DNA of 64,000 nucleotides from Rhodovulum sulfidophilum DSM 1374 (GCF_001633165.1 NZ_CP015420.1:38181-102180); one strand, 5' to 3'. Shown: positions 33,517 through 43,361, counted from the stretch's first letter. The notes: generated by a model from the sequence alone, not told the origin. Made by a program: numbers and translations.

Positions 33517-34110
33517 ATGGCCGGACCTCCGCAGGAGACCGGGCCCGGGGCCCGTGAGGCCTGGCGCGACCGGGACCGCGCCAAGATCTCGATTTTCCAG
33601 ATCTTCCGTTCGGCCCATGAGGAACATGACGCGCGCCGCGCGAACCGGCCCGCCGAGAATGGCGAGACCGAGGTTTCGGCCCGTGCCAAGCCGCGCCGCG
33701 AGGGGGTTTCGGCCAGCATCCTGCGCGCCCATCTGCAGGCCGATCTGGATGGGCTGCTGAACACGATCCGGCTCGATGCCGCGATCGATCTGAGCACCGC
33801 GCCGCATGTCGCGAACTCGATCCTGAATTACGGCTTCCGCGACCTGTCCTCGGTCTCGCCGGCCGAGTTCCACAGCCCCGCCATCGTCGAGTCGATCCGC
33901 GAATCGCTGTTGCGCCACGAGCCGCGCTTTCTGCCCGGCACGCTCGAGGTCCGGGTGGTCGATGCCAATGGCGACAGCGGCCAGCGCCTGTCGGTCACGG
34001 TCGAGGGCGAGCTGACCGGCGACCCGGTCGATCTGTCGGTGGGCTTCGATGCCGAGGTCGATCTGGGCGCGGGCAAGATGGACATGTCGGATCTGAGGAT
34101 GCGGTCGTGA
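33517..34110 (+). CDS. tssE: T6SS baseplate subunit TssE
   Basis: A 197-aa gp25-like baseplate protein. I chose the ATG at 33517 for its AGGAGAGG ribosome binding site. The lysozyme-related gp25 domain fills the C-terminal 130 residues (SASILRAHLQADLDGLLNT, VANSILNYGFRDLS, then SIRESLLRHEPRFLPG). The N-terminal 65 residues are charged and variable. Its TGA overlaps the tssF GTG start by 4 bp. Confidence 0.92.
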   Translation: MAGPPQETGPGAREAWRDRDRAKISIFQIFRSAHEEHDARRANRPAENGETEVSARAKPRREGVSASILRAHLQADLDGLLNTIRLDAAIDLSTAPHVANSILNYGFRDLSSVSPAEFHSPAIVESIRESLLRHEPRFLPGTLEVRVVDANGDSGQRLSVTVEGELTGDPVDLSVGFDAEVDLGAGKMDMSDLRMRS

Positions 34111-36035
34111 ACCCGGCGCTGCGCGACACCTATAACCGCGAGCTGGCGCTTCTGAAGGAACGCACCGCCGAATTCGCCCGCGACTATCCGGGCCTGGCCG
34201 ACCGGCTGGGCGGGCTGATGGCCGACAATCTCGACCCCACGGTCGCCGGGCTGCTGGAGGGCTCGGCCTTTCTGGCCGCGCGGGTGCAGCTCAAGTTGCA
34301 GGACGAGTTCCGCGGCTTTACCGAGGCGCTTCTGGATCAGGTCTTTCCCGATGCGCTGGCGCCGACGCCCTCGGCGATGCTGGTCGAGGCCTCGGTTCCG
34401 GCCGGGAATTCCGACATCGTCAAGGGGCTGCGCTTCGACCCCGGCGCCTATATGGATGCGCGCTTTCGCGATGCCGACAAGCGCATCGCCTGCCGGTTCT
34501 CGCTGGCCGCGCCGCTGACGATCTGGCCGCTGAAACTGGCCGGGCTGCGCTATCTGTCGGGCGCGGGGCCGGTCGGCGCGCTGGGGCAGGAGATCGCCGA
34601 GGGCACCAAGGCCGGGCTGGTGCTGGATCTGGCGCGGATCGCGCCGTCCGGGCTGGCCGACGGCTCGGCGCCGCTTGCCGAGCTGGAGCTCGACCGGCTC
34701 GATCTGCACCTGACCGGCCCGATGGCCGAGGCGGTCGCGCTGTATGAACAGATCTTCGCGCGCAGCCTCAGGGTCTCGCTGCGCTGGCTTGACGCGCAGG
34801 GCGATCCGGTCTTCGCGCGGCTGCCGCCCGATTGCCTGGAACAGGTGGGCTTCGACCCCGAAGAGCGGCTTTTCCCGCATCATGCGAGGCTGTTCGACGG
34901 CTTCGCCCTGCTGCGCGAATATTTCGTCTTCCCGCGCAAGTTCCTGGGCTTCCGCATCAAGGGGCTGGCCGATCATCTGCCCCGGATACGCGGGTCCGAG
35001 GTTCAGGTGATCGTCGAGTTCGACCGCGCCGATCCGCGCCTGGCCGAGCGGTTGTCCGAGGGCGATGTCGCGCTGAACTGTGCGCCCGCGGTGAACCTGT
35101 TCGAGGAGATGTCCTCGACCGTGCGGATCGACGGCAAGCAGCATGAATATGTGGTCACGCCCAATGCGACGCCGGTCACCCATTACGAGCTGCTCGATAT
35201 TCTCGACGTGCAGGCCCATTACGCCACCCATCGCAGCAAGGAACGGGTGCAGCCGCTTTACGCGCTGCCCGAGGGCGGGCAGGACCCGCGCCGGACGCTG
35301 TATTACACCGCGCGGCGCAAGCCCCGCCGCCTGACCGCGCGCGAGCATCGCTTTGGCCCGGCGCGCAATCGCTATCGCGGCACCGAGACCTTCATCTCGA
35401 TCTACGAGCCCGATGGCGGCGACGACATCCAGCGGCTGCAGGTGCGCGCGCTCTGTTCCAACCGGCATCTGCCCGCCGAGCTGCCGATCGCCCAGAGCGA
35501 GGGCGATTTCCACATGACCGACGATGTCACCGTGTCGCTGGCCTGCCGGGCCGGGCCGACGCCGCCGCGCAACCCGCTGGGCCGGAGCGATCCGGGGGCG
35601 GGGCCGCGCGCGGGGGCGGGCGATGTCTACTGGCGGCTGATTTCCTACCTGTCGCTGAACCAGTTCGGGCTGGGCGGGCGGCAGGAGGGCGACAGTGCCG
35701 CGGCATTGCGCGAGATGCTGGCGCTGTTTGCCGATTTCTCGGACAGCGCGGCCGAGGCCGGGGTGCGCGGGCTGCGCTCGGTCGAGACCCGGCCGGTGAC
35801 GCGCTCGGTCGCGATGGCCGACGGCTATCACCTGGCCCGCGGCACCGAGATTTCGCTGAGCTTCGATGAAAGCGATTACGAAAGCACGGGCGTGATGCTG
35901 ATCGGCGCGGTGCTCGACCGCTTCCTGTCGGAATATGCCGCGGTGAACAGCTTTACCCAGGTCCGGGTGGCCTCGGTTCAGCGCGGCGCGATCCGGAGCT
36001 GGCCGCCGCGCTCGGGCAGCGGGCCGATCCTGTGA
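34107..36035 (+). CDS. tssF: T6SS baseplate subunit TssF
   Basis: A 642-aa wedge protein (VasA/ImpG family) that forms the baseplate with TssG, TssE and TssK. It starts with GTG and overlaps tssE by 4 bp. The N-terminus NPALRDTYNRELALLKERTAE and the following FARDYPGLADRLGG motif are diagnostic; further on lie FVFPRKFLGFRIKGL and NLFEE. Standard length. It ends in a 4-bp overlap (GTGA) with tssG. Confidence 0.95.
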   Translation: MNPALRDTYNRELALLKERTAEFARDYPGLADRLGGLMADNLDPTVAGLLEGSAFLAARVQLKLQDEFRGFTEALLDQVFPDALAPTPSAMLVEASVPAGNSDIVKGLRFDPGAYMDARFRDADKRIACRFSLAAPLTIWPLKLAGLRYLSGAGPVGALGQEIAEGTKAGLVLDLARIAPSGLADGSAPLAELELDRLDLHLTGPMAEAVALYEQIFARSLRVSLRWLDAQGDPVFARLPPDCLEQVGFDPEERLFPHHARLFDGFALLREYFVFPRKFLGFRIKGLADHLPRIRGSEVQVIVEFDRADPRLAERLSEGDVALNCAPAVNLFEEMSSTVRIDGKQHEYVVTPNATPVTHYELLDILDVQAHYATHRSKERVQPLYALPEGGQDPRRTLYYTARRKPRRLTAREHRFGPARNRYRGTETFISIYEPDGGDDIQRLQVRALCSNRHLPAELPIAQSEGDFHMTDDVTVSLACRAGPTPPRNPLGRSDPGAGPRAGAGDVYWRLISYLSLNQFGLGGRQEGDSAAALREMLALFADFSDSAAEAGVRGLRSVETRPVTRSVAMADGYHLARGTEISLSFDESDYESTGVMLIGAVLDRFLSEYAAVNSFTQVRVASVQRGAIRSWPPRSGSGPIL

Positions 36036-37087
36036 CGGGCGAGAGCTTTTCCGACCGCCGCGCGGCCGAGGCGACAGCGGCCGAGGGGGTGGGGCTGTTC
36101 GCGGCGCTCCGGGCGCTGGAACGCGCGGCGCCCGACGCGCCCCGGATCGGGCGCAATGCCCGGGTCGCCGAGGCGGTGGTGCGGCTGGGGCAGGACCCGT
36201 TCCTGGCCTTCCCGGTCTCGGATCTGTCGCGGGCGGGGCGGGACGGGCGCGCCCGGCCGGTCTTCAGGGCCCAGTTCCTGGGCTTTTACGGCGCCTTCGG
36301 CGCGCTGCCCCTGGCCTGGACCGAAGAGGTCCGGCGCTGGTTCGATGCGGGCGATGAAAGCTTCACCGCCTTCACCGACATCTTTACCGAGCGGTTTCAG
36401 GAGCTGTTCTTCCGGGCCTGGTCCGATGCCCGCCCGATCACCCAGTTCGACCATCCCGACGACCGCTTCCAGGGCTATCTGCTGGGCTTTGCGGGCACCG
36501 CGACGCCGGCCTTCCGCGACCGGTGCCGGGTGCCCGATACCGCGCTGGCCCGGCTGGTGCCGCTGGCCGCGGGCCGGGTGAAAAGCCCGGTCCGGCTGCG
36601 CCAGATGCTGGGGCTGCATTTCGAGGGCCGGGCGCGGGTCGAGATCGAGGAGATGGTGCCGGGCTGGCTCGATTTCGAGCCCGGGACCGAATCCCGGCTG
36701 GGGCTGGGCGCGGCCAGTCTGGGGCGCGACGCCCATCTGGGGGCCCGGGCCCGCACCATCAGCGACCGGATCCGGGTGCATCTGCATGTGCCTGACATGG
36801 CCGCCTTCGACCGTTTCCTGCCCGGCGGTCCCGACAATCGCGAACTGGCCGACCTGTGCCGCTGGTATCTCGGAGAGACGCTCGAGATCGAGGCCGCCCT
36901 GTGGCTGCCCCAGCCCAAGGTGGTGCCCGCCGTTCTGGGCCGCTCGGCCCGGCTGGGCTGGATGGCCTGTCTCGCGCCCGATCCCGACAACCCCGAACAG
37001 ATGGTCCATATCGCGCGGTTCGACCTGAATCGCGAGGACGACGCCCCCCGGCCCGCCGCCGCGGCCCCGGCCGCCATCGCGGCCTGA
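36032..37087 (+). CDS. tssG: T6SS baseplate subunit TssG
   Basis: A 351-aa baseplate wedge protein (VasB/ImpH family) with a GTG start overlapping tssF. Family features: LFAALRALERAAPDAPRIG near the start, the FLGFYGAFGALP motif and YLGETLEIEAALWLP-like C-terminal part (RWYLGETLEIEAALWL). The C-terminus ends in an Ala/Pro-rich tail. ClpV follows after 29 bp. Confidence 0.93.
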   Translation: MTGESFSDRRAAEATAAEGVGLFAALRALERAAPDAPRIGRNARVAEAVVRLGQDPFLAFPVSDLSRAGRDGRARPVFRAQFLGFYGAFGALPLAWTEEVRRWFDAGDESFTAFTDIFTERFQELFFRAWSDARPITQFDHPDDRFQGYLLGFAGTATPAFRDRCRVPDTALARLVPLAAGRVKSPVRLRQMLGLHFEGRARVEIEEMVPGWLDFEPGTESRLGLGAASLGRDAHLGARARTISDRIRVHLHVPDMAAFDRFLPGGPDNRELADLCRWYLGETLEIEAALWLPQPKVVPAVLGRSARLGWMACLAPDPDNPEQMVHIARFDLNREDDAPRPAAAAPAAIAA

Positions 37088-37116
37088 CAAGAAGACCCGA
37101 AAGAGCCTGAGCAGAC

Positions 37117-39855
37117 ATGACCGAGATTACCATCGAGACCTATGCCGGCAAGATGAACCGTGCCGGATACGACGCCTTCCTGCAGGGCATGCGCCATGCC
37201 CGGGGCGAGAAGAACCGCCATGTCGATCTCAGCCACTGGCTGTTCCATTCGGTCTCGAACCAGAATGCCGACATCTCGGTCACGCTGAACGAGCTGGGGC
37301 TCGACCGCGGCCGGGTGCTGCGCGATCTCGACGCCGCCATGGCCGCGCTGCAGAAGAACGTGACCGAGACGCCCGGCATTTCCGAGGTGCTGTCGGATGC
37401 GCTGAACCATGCCTGGACCTATGCCACGCTGTTCTTCGGCGAGGCCCAGATCCGCACCGGCCATGTGCTGACCGCGCTTCTGAACGATCCGGGGCTCAAG
37501 CGGCACCTGCTGCAGCTGTCGAAGGTCTTTGCCGAGATCTCGGTCGACCGGCTGGGGCAGGATGCGCGCAGCCTCTGGGCCGCCTCCGAGGAAGAGGACA
37601 TGCGCCCGATGGACGGCTCGGGGCTGGCCGCGCGCGGCGAGGGCGCCGAGGGCGCGGCCGGGCGCGGCGGCGGGCAGAGCGCGCTGGGGCGGTTCGCCCA
37701 GGACATGACCGCCGAGGCCGAGGCCGGACGGCTCGACCGGGTGGTCGGGCGCGATGACGAGATCCGGCAGGTGATCGACGCGCTTCTGCGCCGCCGCCAG
37801 AACAACCCGATCCTGACCGGCGAGGCCGGGGTCGGCAAGACGGCGGTCGTCGAGGGCTTTGCCCAGAAGCTGGCCGCGGGCGAGGTGCCGCCCAAGCTGA
37901 AGGGCACGCGGCTTTACATGCTGGACATCCAGGCGATGCAGGCCGGGGCCTCGATGCGGGGCGAGTTCGAACAGCGGCTGAAATCGGTGATCGACGAGGT
38001 GCAGGCCTCGGATGTGCCGATCATCCTGTTCATCGACGAGGCCCATACCCTGATCGGCGCGGGCGGGCAGGCGGGCACGGGCGATGCCGCCAACCTGCTG
38101 AAACCGGCGCTGGCGCGCGGCACGCTCAGGACCATCGCCGCGACCACCTGGTCGGAATACCGCCAGCATATCGAGAAGGATCCGGCCCTGACCCGGCGTT
38201 TCCAGCCGGTCACCGTCGACGAGCCCGATGTCGGGACCTGCTGTGCCATGCTGCGCGGCATTCTCGGCCCGATGGAGGCCCATCACGGCGTGCGGATCTC
38301 GGATGAGGCAGTAGTGGCCGCCGTCCAGCTGTCGCAGCGCTACATCCCGGCGCGGCAGCTGCCCGACAAGGCGGTGTCGCTGCTGGACACCGCGGCGGCG
38401 CGGGTGGCGGTCAGCCAGGCCTCGGTGCCCGCGCGGATCGAGGATCTGAAGGCCCGGATCGACGCGCTGGACAGCGAGATCGCCGCCAAGCGCGGGGCGC
38501 AGGATCTGGGCGAGGATGCGGGCGAGCGGATCGCCGAGCTGGAGGCCGACCGGGCGGAGGCCGGCCAAGACCTGGCGCGGCTGGAAGAGCTTCACGACGA
38601 GCAGAAGGCGCTGGTCGAGCAGATCCTCGGGCTCCGCGCCCGGATCGCGGGCGCGGCTGACGGCGCGGCCGGTGAAGACATGGCCGGTGACGACATGGCC
38701 GGCGAGGCCGGGACGGAGGACGGCGCGGCGGGCGAGGACAAAGAGCCGCTCGATATCGATGCCTTGCGGGCCGAGATGCATGAACGTCTTGCCACGCTTG
38801 AGGCGGGCGATCCCGAGACCCGGATGGTCGAGCCCCATGTCGGCGCCCAGACCGTGGCGCAGGTGATCTCGGACTGGACCGGCATCCCGACCGGGCGGAT
38901 GGTGCGCGACGAGCTGCAGGCGGTCCTGACCCTGAAGGACCATCTGCGCGAGCGGGTGGTGGGCCAGGACCATGCCCTTGCCGCCATCGCCCGGCGGATC
39001 GAGACCTCGCGCGCGGGGCTGGCCAATCCCGAGAAGCCGATCGGGGTGTTCATGCTGTGCGGGCCCTCGGGCGTCGGCAAGACCGAGACCGCCATCGCGC
39101 TGGCCGAGGCGCTGTATGGCGGCGCGCAGAACATGATCACCATCAACATGTCGGAATTCCAGGAGGCCCATACCGTCAGCCTGCTGAAGGGCGCGCCGCC
39201 CGGCTATGTCGGCTATGGCGAGGGCGGGCGGCTGACCGAGGCGGTGCGGCGCAAGCCCTATTCGGTGGTGCTGCTCGACGAGGTCGAGAAGGCGCATCCC
39301 GATGTGCACGAGATCTTCTTCCAGGTCTTCGACAAGGGCTGGATGGAGGATGGCAACGGCCGCCGCATCGATTTTCGCAATACCCTGATCCTGCTGACCT
39401 CGAATGTGGGCACCGACACCATCATGGCGATGGCCGAGGACGGCCGGACGCGGCCCGATCTGGACGAGGTCACGGCGGCGCTGAAGCCGCGCCAGCTCGA
39501 GGTCTTCCCGCCCGCGCTCCTGGGCCGGGTGGTCTCGATCCCCTATCTGCCGCTCTCGGCCGAGGGGCTGGCGGCCATCGTCCGGCTGAAGCTTTCGGCG
39601 GTCGAGGCCCGGATGCGGGGCGCCCATGGCGCCGAGCTTGTCTATGGCGACGCGGTCATGGACCATATCGTCGATCAGTGCCACGACCCCGACAGCGGCG
39701 GGCGGATGATCGACAACATCATCACCAATACCATCCTGCCCGACCTCTCGCGCGAGGTGCTGGGGCGGATGGTGTCAGGCGAGGGCATCGCGCGGGTCGA
39801 GATCCTGCTGCAAGACGGCGCGCTGGCCTACAGCTTCGAAGGAGAAAACGCGTGA
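37117..39855 (+). CDS. clpV: T6SS sheath-recycling AAA+ ATPase ClpV (TssH)
   Basis: A 912-aa double-AAA+ disaggregase that dismantles contracted TssBC sheaths. The N-terminal Clp-N-like domain covers about residues 1-160. AAA-1 has Walker A at 235-243 (GEAGVGKTA) and FIDEAHTLIGAG. AAA-2 has Walker A GPSGVGKTE starting at 649 and LLDEVEKAHPDVHE. The coiled-coil middle region carries an Ala/Gly/Glu/Asp-rich insertion (about 512-546, 38650-38755) that I do not expect in other ClpV proteins. The stop overlaps the next gene by 4 bp (GTGA). Confidence 0.95.
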   Translation: MTEITIETYAGKMNRAGYDAFLQGMRHARGEKNRHVDLSHWLFHSVSNQNADISVTLNELGLDRGRVLRDLDAAMAALQKNVTETPGISEVLSDALNHAWTYATLFFGEAQIRTGHVLTALLNDPGLKRHLLQLSKVFAEISVDRLGQDARSLWAASEEEDMRPMDGSGLAARGEGAEGAAGRGGGQSALGRFAQDMTAEAEAGRLDRVVGRDDEIRQVIDALLRRRQNNPILTGEAGVGKTAVVEGFAQKLAAGEVPPKLKGTRLYMLDIQAMQAGASMRGEFEQRLKSVIDEVQASDVPIILFIDEAHTLIGAGGQAGTGDAANLLKPALARGTLRTIAATTWSEYRQHIEKDPALTRRFQPVTVDEPDVGTCCAMLRGILGPMEAHHGVRISDEAVVAAVQLSQRYIPARQLPDKAVSLLDTAAARVAVSQASVPARIEDLKARIDALDSEIAAKRGAQDLGEDAGERIAELEADRAEAGQDLARLEELHDEQKALVEQILGLRARIAGAADGAAGEDMAGDDMAGEAGTEDGAAGEDKEPLDIDALRAEMHERLATLEAGDPETRMVEPHVGAQTVAQVISDWTGIPTGRMVRDELQAVLTLKDHLRERVVGQDHALAAIARRIETSRAGLANPEKPIGVFMLCGPSGVGKTETAIALAEALYGGAQNMITINMSEFQEAHTVSLLKGAPPGYVGYGEGGRLTEAVRRKPYSVVLLDEVEKAHPDVHEIFFQVFDKGWMEDGNGRRIDFRNTLILLTSNVGTDTIMAMAEDGRTRPDLDEVTAALKPRQLEVFPPALLGRVVSIPYLPLSAEGLAAIVRLKLSAVEARMRGAHGAELVYGDAVMDHIVDQCHDPDSGGRMIDNIITNTILPDLSREVLGRMVSGEGIARVEILLQDGALAYSFEGENA

Positions 39856-40886
39856 CCCAATGTTTTGTCGACGATGCCGGCGTCAGCTGGAGCTATGACC
39901 AACAGGCCGCGCTGCGCCTGATCGCGCATTATGCCCGGCTGAGGGCGATGAACGAGACGACCCGGGTCGTGACCTCGCGCGACAGCCTGATCCAGAAGCT
40001 CTACCTCGCGCGCGAGCTGGCCAATGTCGAAACCGACGTCAACCGGATGCTGGCGCGCAAGACCGAGATCGAGGAGGTCGAGGGCCGCCGCTTTGCCACG
40101 CTGATGCTGGGCGCGGCCGGGGATGCCCAGGCCTATCTGATCGGGCTGAGGCGCGAGACCGACCGGCTGATGAGCGCCAACCAGTCGATCTACCGCTCGG
40201 CCCAGGACATCAACCAGGCCGCCATCGACCATGCCGAAACCGCGATCAAGGTGGCCAAGGGGGTGCGCGACAGCTCGGTGCTGACGCTGGGCGTGATCGC
40301 GACCGTCGCGACCGGCGGCACCACCATCGCGGTGGCTTCGGGCGCGGGCGCGGGGCTGTCGGCGACGGCGACCTATCAGGATACCGGATCGGCCTCGAAG
40401 GCGGCGATCAAGGGCGGGCTGTTCCTCCTGCCGCTGGGCACCCGGCAGATCACCGGGGCGGCCACGGCCGCGGGGGCCTCGCCGACCATGACCGCGGCGA
40501 TGAGCCTTGCAATCGATACCGGCGCCGAGACCTTCGAGGGTGTCTATGTCAACGATGCCACGCTGGAACGGGCGCTGAGCGCGGCCCTGATCAACCAGGT
40601 CAGCGGTCGCTATGTCGGCGCGCTGGCTAAGGAGAATACCCGCTGGATGGGCCAGCGCCTGCGCGGCGCGGTCCGGCTTCTGGACAATCATGGCGGGCAG
40701 ATGTCGAACCGCGCCTATCCCTTCCTCTCGGAGATGGGCGGCAAGCTGACCCAGGAGGCGATCAAGGTGAGCCCGGGCGAGACGCCCGCCGGCACCGGCC
40801 CCGGTTCCGCCGCGAGGGCCGCGCAGGCGCAGGCGCGCGATACCGCCAGCCTCTGGGTGATGCGCGAGGTGATGCGGCGGCTCTGA
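39852..40886 (+). CDS. Unknown T6SS-locus protein with Gly/Ala-rich hydrophobic core; possible effector
   Basis: A 344-aa protein read from a GTG that overlaps the clpV stop, so it is made with the T6SS machine. I recognise no family. Residues 1-140 are helical and charged with coiled-coil character (NVETDVNRMLARKTEIEEVE). Residues 141-225 form a Gly/Ala/Thr-rich hydrophobic region (SSVLTLGVIATVATGGTTIA, then GGLFLLPLGTRQITGAATAA) that could insert into a membrane. The C-terminal 110 residues are charged. There is no signal peptide. Options are a membrane-acting effector, a chaperone-like cargo protein or an unknown structural part. No clear immunity gene is adjacent. Confidence 0.75.
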   Translation: MTQCFVDDAGVSWSYDQQAALRLIAHYARLRAMNETTRVVTSRDSLIQKLYLARELANVETDVNRMLARKTEIEEVEGRRFATLMLGAAGDAQAYLIGLRRETDRLMSANQSIYRSAQDINQAAIDHAETAIKVAKGVRDSSVLTLGVIATVATGGTTIAVASGAGAGLSATATYQDTGSASKAAIKGGLFLLPLGTRQITGAATAAGASPTMTAAMSLAIDTGAETFEGVYVNDATLERALSAALINQVSGRYVGALAKENTRWMGQRLRGAVRLLDNHGGQMSNRAYPFLSEMGGKLTQEAIKVSPGETPAGTGPGSAARAAQAQARDTASLWVMREVMRRL

Positions 40887-40896
40887 GGCCCGCGTC

Positions 40897-42633
40897 TCAG
40901 CCGGTCGCGAGGATCGCGTCGACGGTTTCGCGGTAGCGGCGGATCTCGGGCGAGACCACGGCGGGGGCGGCGGTGCCGGTCATCTTGCGGTCGGCCCAGG
41001 CCAGCAGCTCGCCGATGGTCTTGCCGGTCAGGAACGGGTTTGCGCTGACCACGGCCGTGCCCATGATTTCGGCCACCCCGGCCGCGGGATCGGCGGAAAG
41101 CGCGCGGTTGGCGCCCTCGGCGCCGAGGAAATGCGCCAGATACAGCCGCCCCGGGGTCAGCCCATGGCCCCGGGCGGCCAGATAGGCGGCATTCTCGCGG
41201 GCCAGGGCATAGACCATCTCGACACTCAGGACCGGATCGGTCCTGAGCGCCAGCAGCGCCGCGCGGTCCATCCGGGCGGCCAGCTCGGGATGGTGCTCGC
41301 GCATCATCCGAAGCCAGGTCGAGGAGATGAACTGCCCCAGCCCGAGCGCGCTTGACAGCGGGTTCTTCGCATCCGCCCGGCCGCCGCTTTCGACATGGAC
41401 GATGCGGGCGACGAGGGTCTCGACCGCGGCGTCGTCGTCGATCCCGGCGGTGGCGCCCGCCAATGATCCTGTCCCGGCGCAGGCATGGCCGCCCGCGGGC
41501 ATCGGCAGTACATAGCAGCCGCTGCGCCCGTCCAGCCCGACATAGAACAGCCGTGCCGCGCCGCCGGGCCCCGGCCGGGTCGCGTAAAGCACCCGCAGCC
41601 GCTGGTCGGGCGCGGCCGGGCGACCCAGATCCATGCGCTGTGCCAGCAGCACGATCAGCTCGCCGGTCAGGTCGGGGCCGAGCCCGGCGCCGAGTGCCGC
41701 GCCATAGACCGCATCGAGCAGCCGGGGCGGGGCCTTGGGCGGGGTCCGGCCCTCGCTGGCAAGGTCGCGGTCGGCCCAAGGGTCGGCGGCGCGGGCATAG
41801 CGACCGGCGCCAAGCCGGGCCAGCGTCGTCAGATAGCCCCCGGCGCCGTAAAGCGAAAGCTGCAGCAGCTCGGCTTCGGGTTCGGGGCCGGTCCCGGATC
41901 GGGTGCCGCCGGGCCGGAGCCGCAGCGCGGCCAGCCGGGGCGGATCGGCCAGCGTCGGCAGCGCCCCGGTCGCGGCGCTGGCGGCCTCGGACCCGAGCCC
42001 GGCGCCCGTCAGTGCCGTCGTCAGGTCGGCGCCGGGCCCGAGCCTCAGCAGGCTGTCGGCGAAGAAGGGGTGGCGGGCGGCCTCGGGCAGAAGGCCCAAG
42101 GCAAGATCGCCGGGCGCGCTGCCGCTGCGCCGGGCCTGGGCAAGGGCGCGGCTGCGGCGGGCCTGGTAAAGCGCCAGATCCTCGCGGCTCGAGGGCGGGT
42201 CGAGCGCGCGCGGCCCGCTGCCGGGGCCGAGCCCGACCTCGATCAGGGTCAGCCGGTCGGGGGCGGGCGGGCCCGCGCGACCGGGTTCGAAACCCGGCGG
42301 GCCGGGCAGGGTGCGCGCGGGGGCCGAAGGCCCGGCCGAGAGCCGCAGCACCATCGGATCGCGCGGCAGACCGCGCAGCGCCAGCGACGGGTCGGGCGCT
42401 GGGGGTGTTTCCGCGTCCGGCTCGGCCTCGGGCACCATGGCGAGATCGTCGCCGGTGGCGATGGCGGGCGGCGTTTCGGGGCGGTCTCGGGTCAGCCGCC
42501 ATCCGGCCGTGGCCAGCGTCAGTGCAAGCAGGCCCAGCAGGACCGGCCGGATCAGTCGCCGCCGCCGCCGGGCCCGGGCGCGGGCGGCGGCGGCGCGAAA
42601 GGCGGGATCGACGCCGAAACCGGGCGGTTTCAC
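40897..42633 (-). CDS. Membrane-anchored lytic transglycosylase (SLT domain)
   Basis: A 578-aa protein with a GTG start at 42633 that overlaps the preceding gene by 4 bp; a longer frame to 43389 is an artefact through the neighbouring gene. The N-terminus is cytoplasmic and Arg-rich, followed by one membrane helix (PVLLGLLALTLATAGW, about residues 28-43). A Pro-rich periplasmic stretch leads to a domain around RLFYVGLDGRSGCYVLP. The C-terminal SLT domain starts near VARIVHVESGGRADAKN (catalytic Glu in HVESGG) and has SSALGLGQFISSTWL. It probably opens peptidoglycan locally for the T6SS membrane complex, as dedicated murein hydrolases do in other T6SS. Confidence 0.88.
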   Translation of the reverse strand: MKPPGFGVDPAFRAAAARARARRRRRLIRPVLLGLLALTLATAGWRLTRDRPETPPAIATGDDLAMVPEAEPDAETPPAPDPSLALRGLPRDPMVLRLSAGPSAPARTLPGPPGFEPGRAGPPAPDRLTLIEVGLGPGSGPRALDPPSSREDLALYQARRSRALAQARRSGSAPGDLALGLLPEAARHPFFADSLLRLGPGADLTTALTGAGLGSEAASAATGALPTLADPPRLAALRLRPGGTRSGTGPEPEAELLQLSLYGAGGYLTTLARLGAGRYARAADPWADRDLASEGRTPPKAPPRLLDAVYGAALGAGLGPDLTGELIVLLAQRMDLGRPAAPDQRLRVLYATRPGPGGAARLFYVGLDGRSGCYVLPMPAGGHACAGTGSLAGATAGIDDDAAVETLVARIVHVESGGRADAKNPLSSALGLGQFISSTWLRMMREHHPELAARMDRAALLALRTDPVLSVEMVYALARENAAYLAARGHGLTPGRLYLAHFLGAEGANRALSADPAAGVAEIMGTAVVSANPFLTGKTIGELLAWADRKMTGTAAPAVVSPEIRRYRETVDAILATG

Positions 42634-43361
42634 CGGAACACCCCCAGCGAGGGCGCCAGCCGGATCTGCGGCGGGGGGGCCTCGGATCGTTCGGGCGCGG
42701 TCTGGCGGCGGGGCGTCGGCGCGCGCGCGGTCGTGGGCGCTGGCGGGGCGGGGCAGGCCACGTCCTCGGCCGCGACGATCCGGCGGAACAGCCCGGGCGA
42801 GGGGGCGTCGGGGGCGCGGCCCAGCCCGCGTTCGGCGAAATAGCGCGCGACGGCGGCGCGCGAGCCCTCGCCCCAGAGCCCGTCGATGCCGCCGCGATAG
42901 CAGTTCATCCGCGCCAGCTCGGTCTGGATCGCGCGGGGCAGGGCGTCTTCGGGCGGATCGAGCGCGCCCGCGGCGACGAGGCGGGCAAAGCCCTCGGGGT
43001 CGTCCTGCCTCAGCCGGGTGCGGGTGGCGAGGTCCGACCAGACCGGCAGGTCCTCGGTGTCGGGGTTGAGCAACCCGACGATGACCGAGGGCTCGGGCAG
43101 GCCCTCGGCGCGGGGCAGGGCGGCGAGGCTTTGGCGCGGCGGGGGGGTGAAGATCTCGACCGCCGGGGCCTCGGGGCGCGCGCTCAGGACCGGGGCGGCC
43201 GACGCGGCGGGCGCGACCCGGACGGGGGCGACGCGGCGCGGGGCGGGCGCGGTCTCTGCCTGCTGTGGCGTTTCGCTGGCCAGCGCGATGGCGGGCAACA
43301 GCCACAGGGCCAGCCCGGCCGCGGCCGGCCAGCGCGTTCTGGCTTGTCCTCCGATCCTCAT
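42630..43361 (-). CDS. Secreted peptidoglycan-binding protein
   Basis: A 243-aa protein with a signal peptide (WPAAAGLALWLLPAIALA, residues about 11-28). The central region is Pro/Ala-rich. A PG_binding_1-like motif appears in AIQTELARMNCYRGGIDGLW followed by GEGSRAAVARYF (about residues 148-178). The stop overlaps the transglycosylase start, so the two are made together and likely act on the same wall site. It is read opposite to the T6SS genes that flank it. Confidence 0.82.
   Translation of the reverse strand: MRIGGQARTRWPAAAGLALWLLPAIALASETPQQAETAPAPRRVAPVRVAPAASAAPVLSARPEAPAVEIFTPPPRQSLAALPRAEGLPEPSVIVGLLNPDTEDLPVWSDLATRTRLRQDDPEGFARLVAAGALDPPEDALPRAIQTELARMNCYRGGIDGLWGEGSRAAVARYFAERGLGRAPDAPSPGLFRRIVAAEDVACPAPPAPTTARAPTPRRQTAPERSEAPPPQIRLAPSLGVFR

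Noticed and set aside
36475-39684. Minus-strand open frame of over 1,000 codons opposite tssG and clpV
   Set aside because: Antisense shadow of clpV, which has both AAA+ domains intact.
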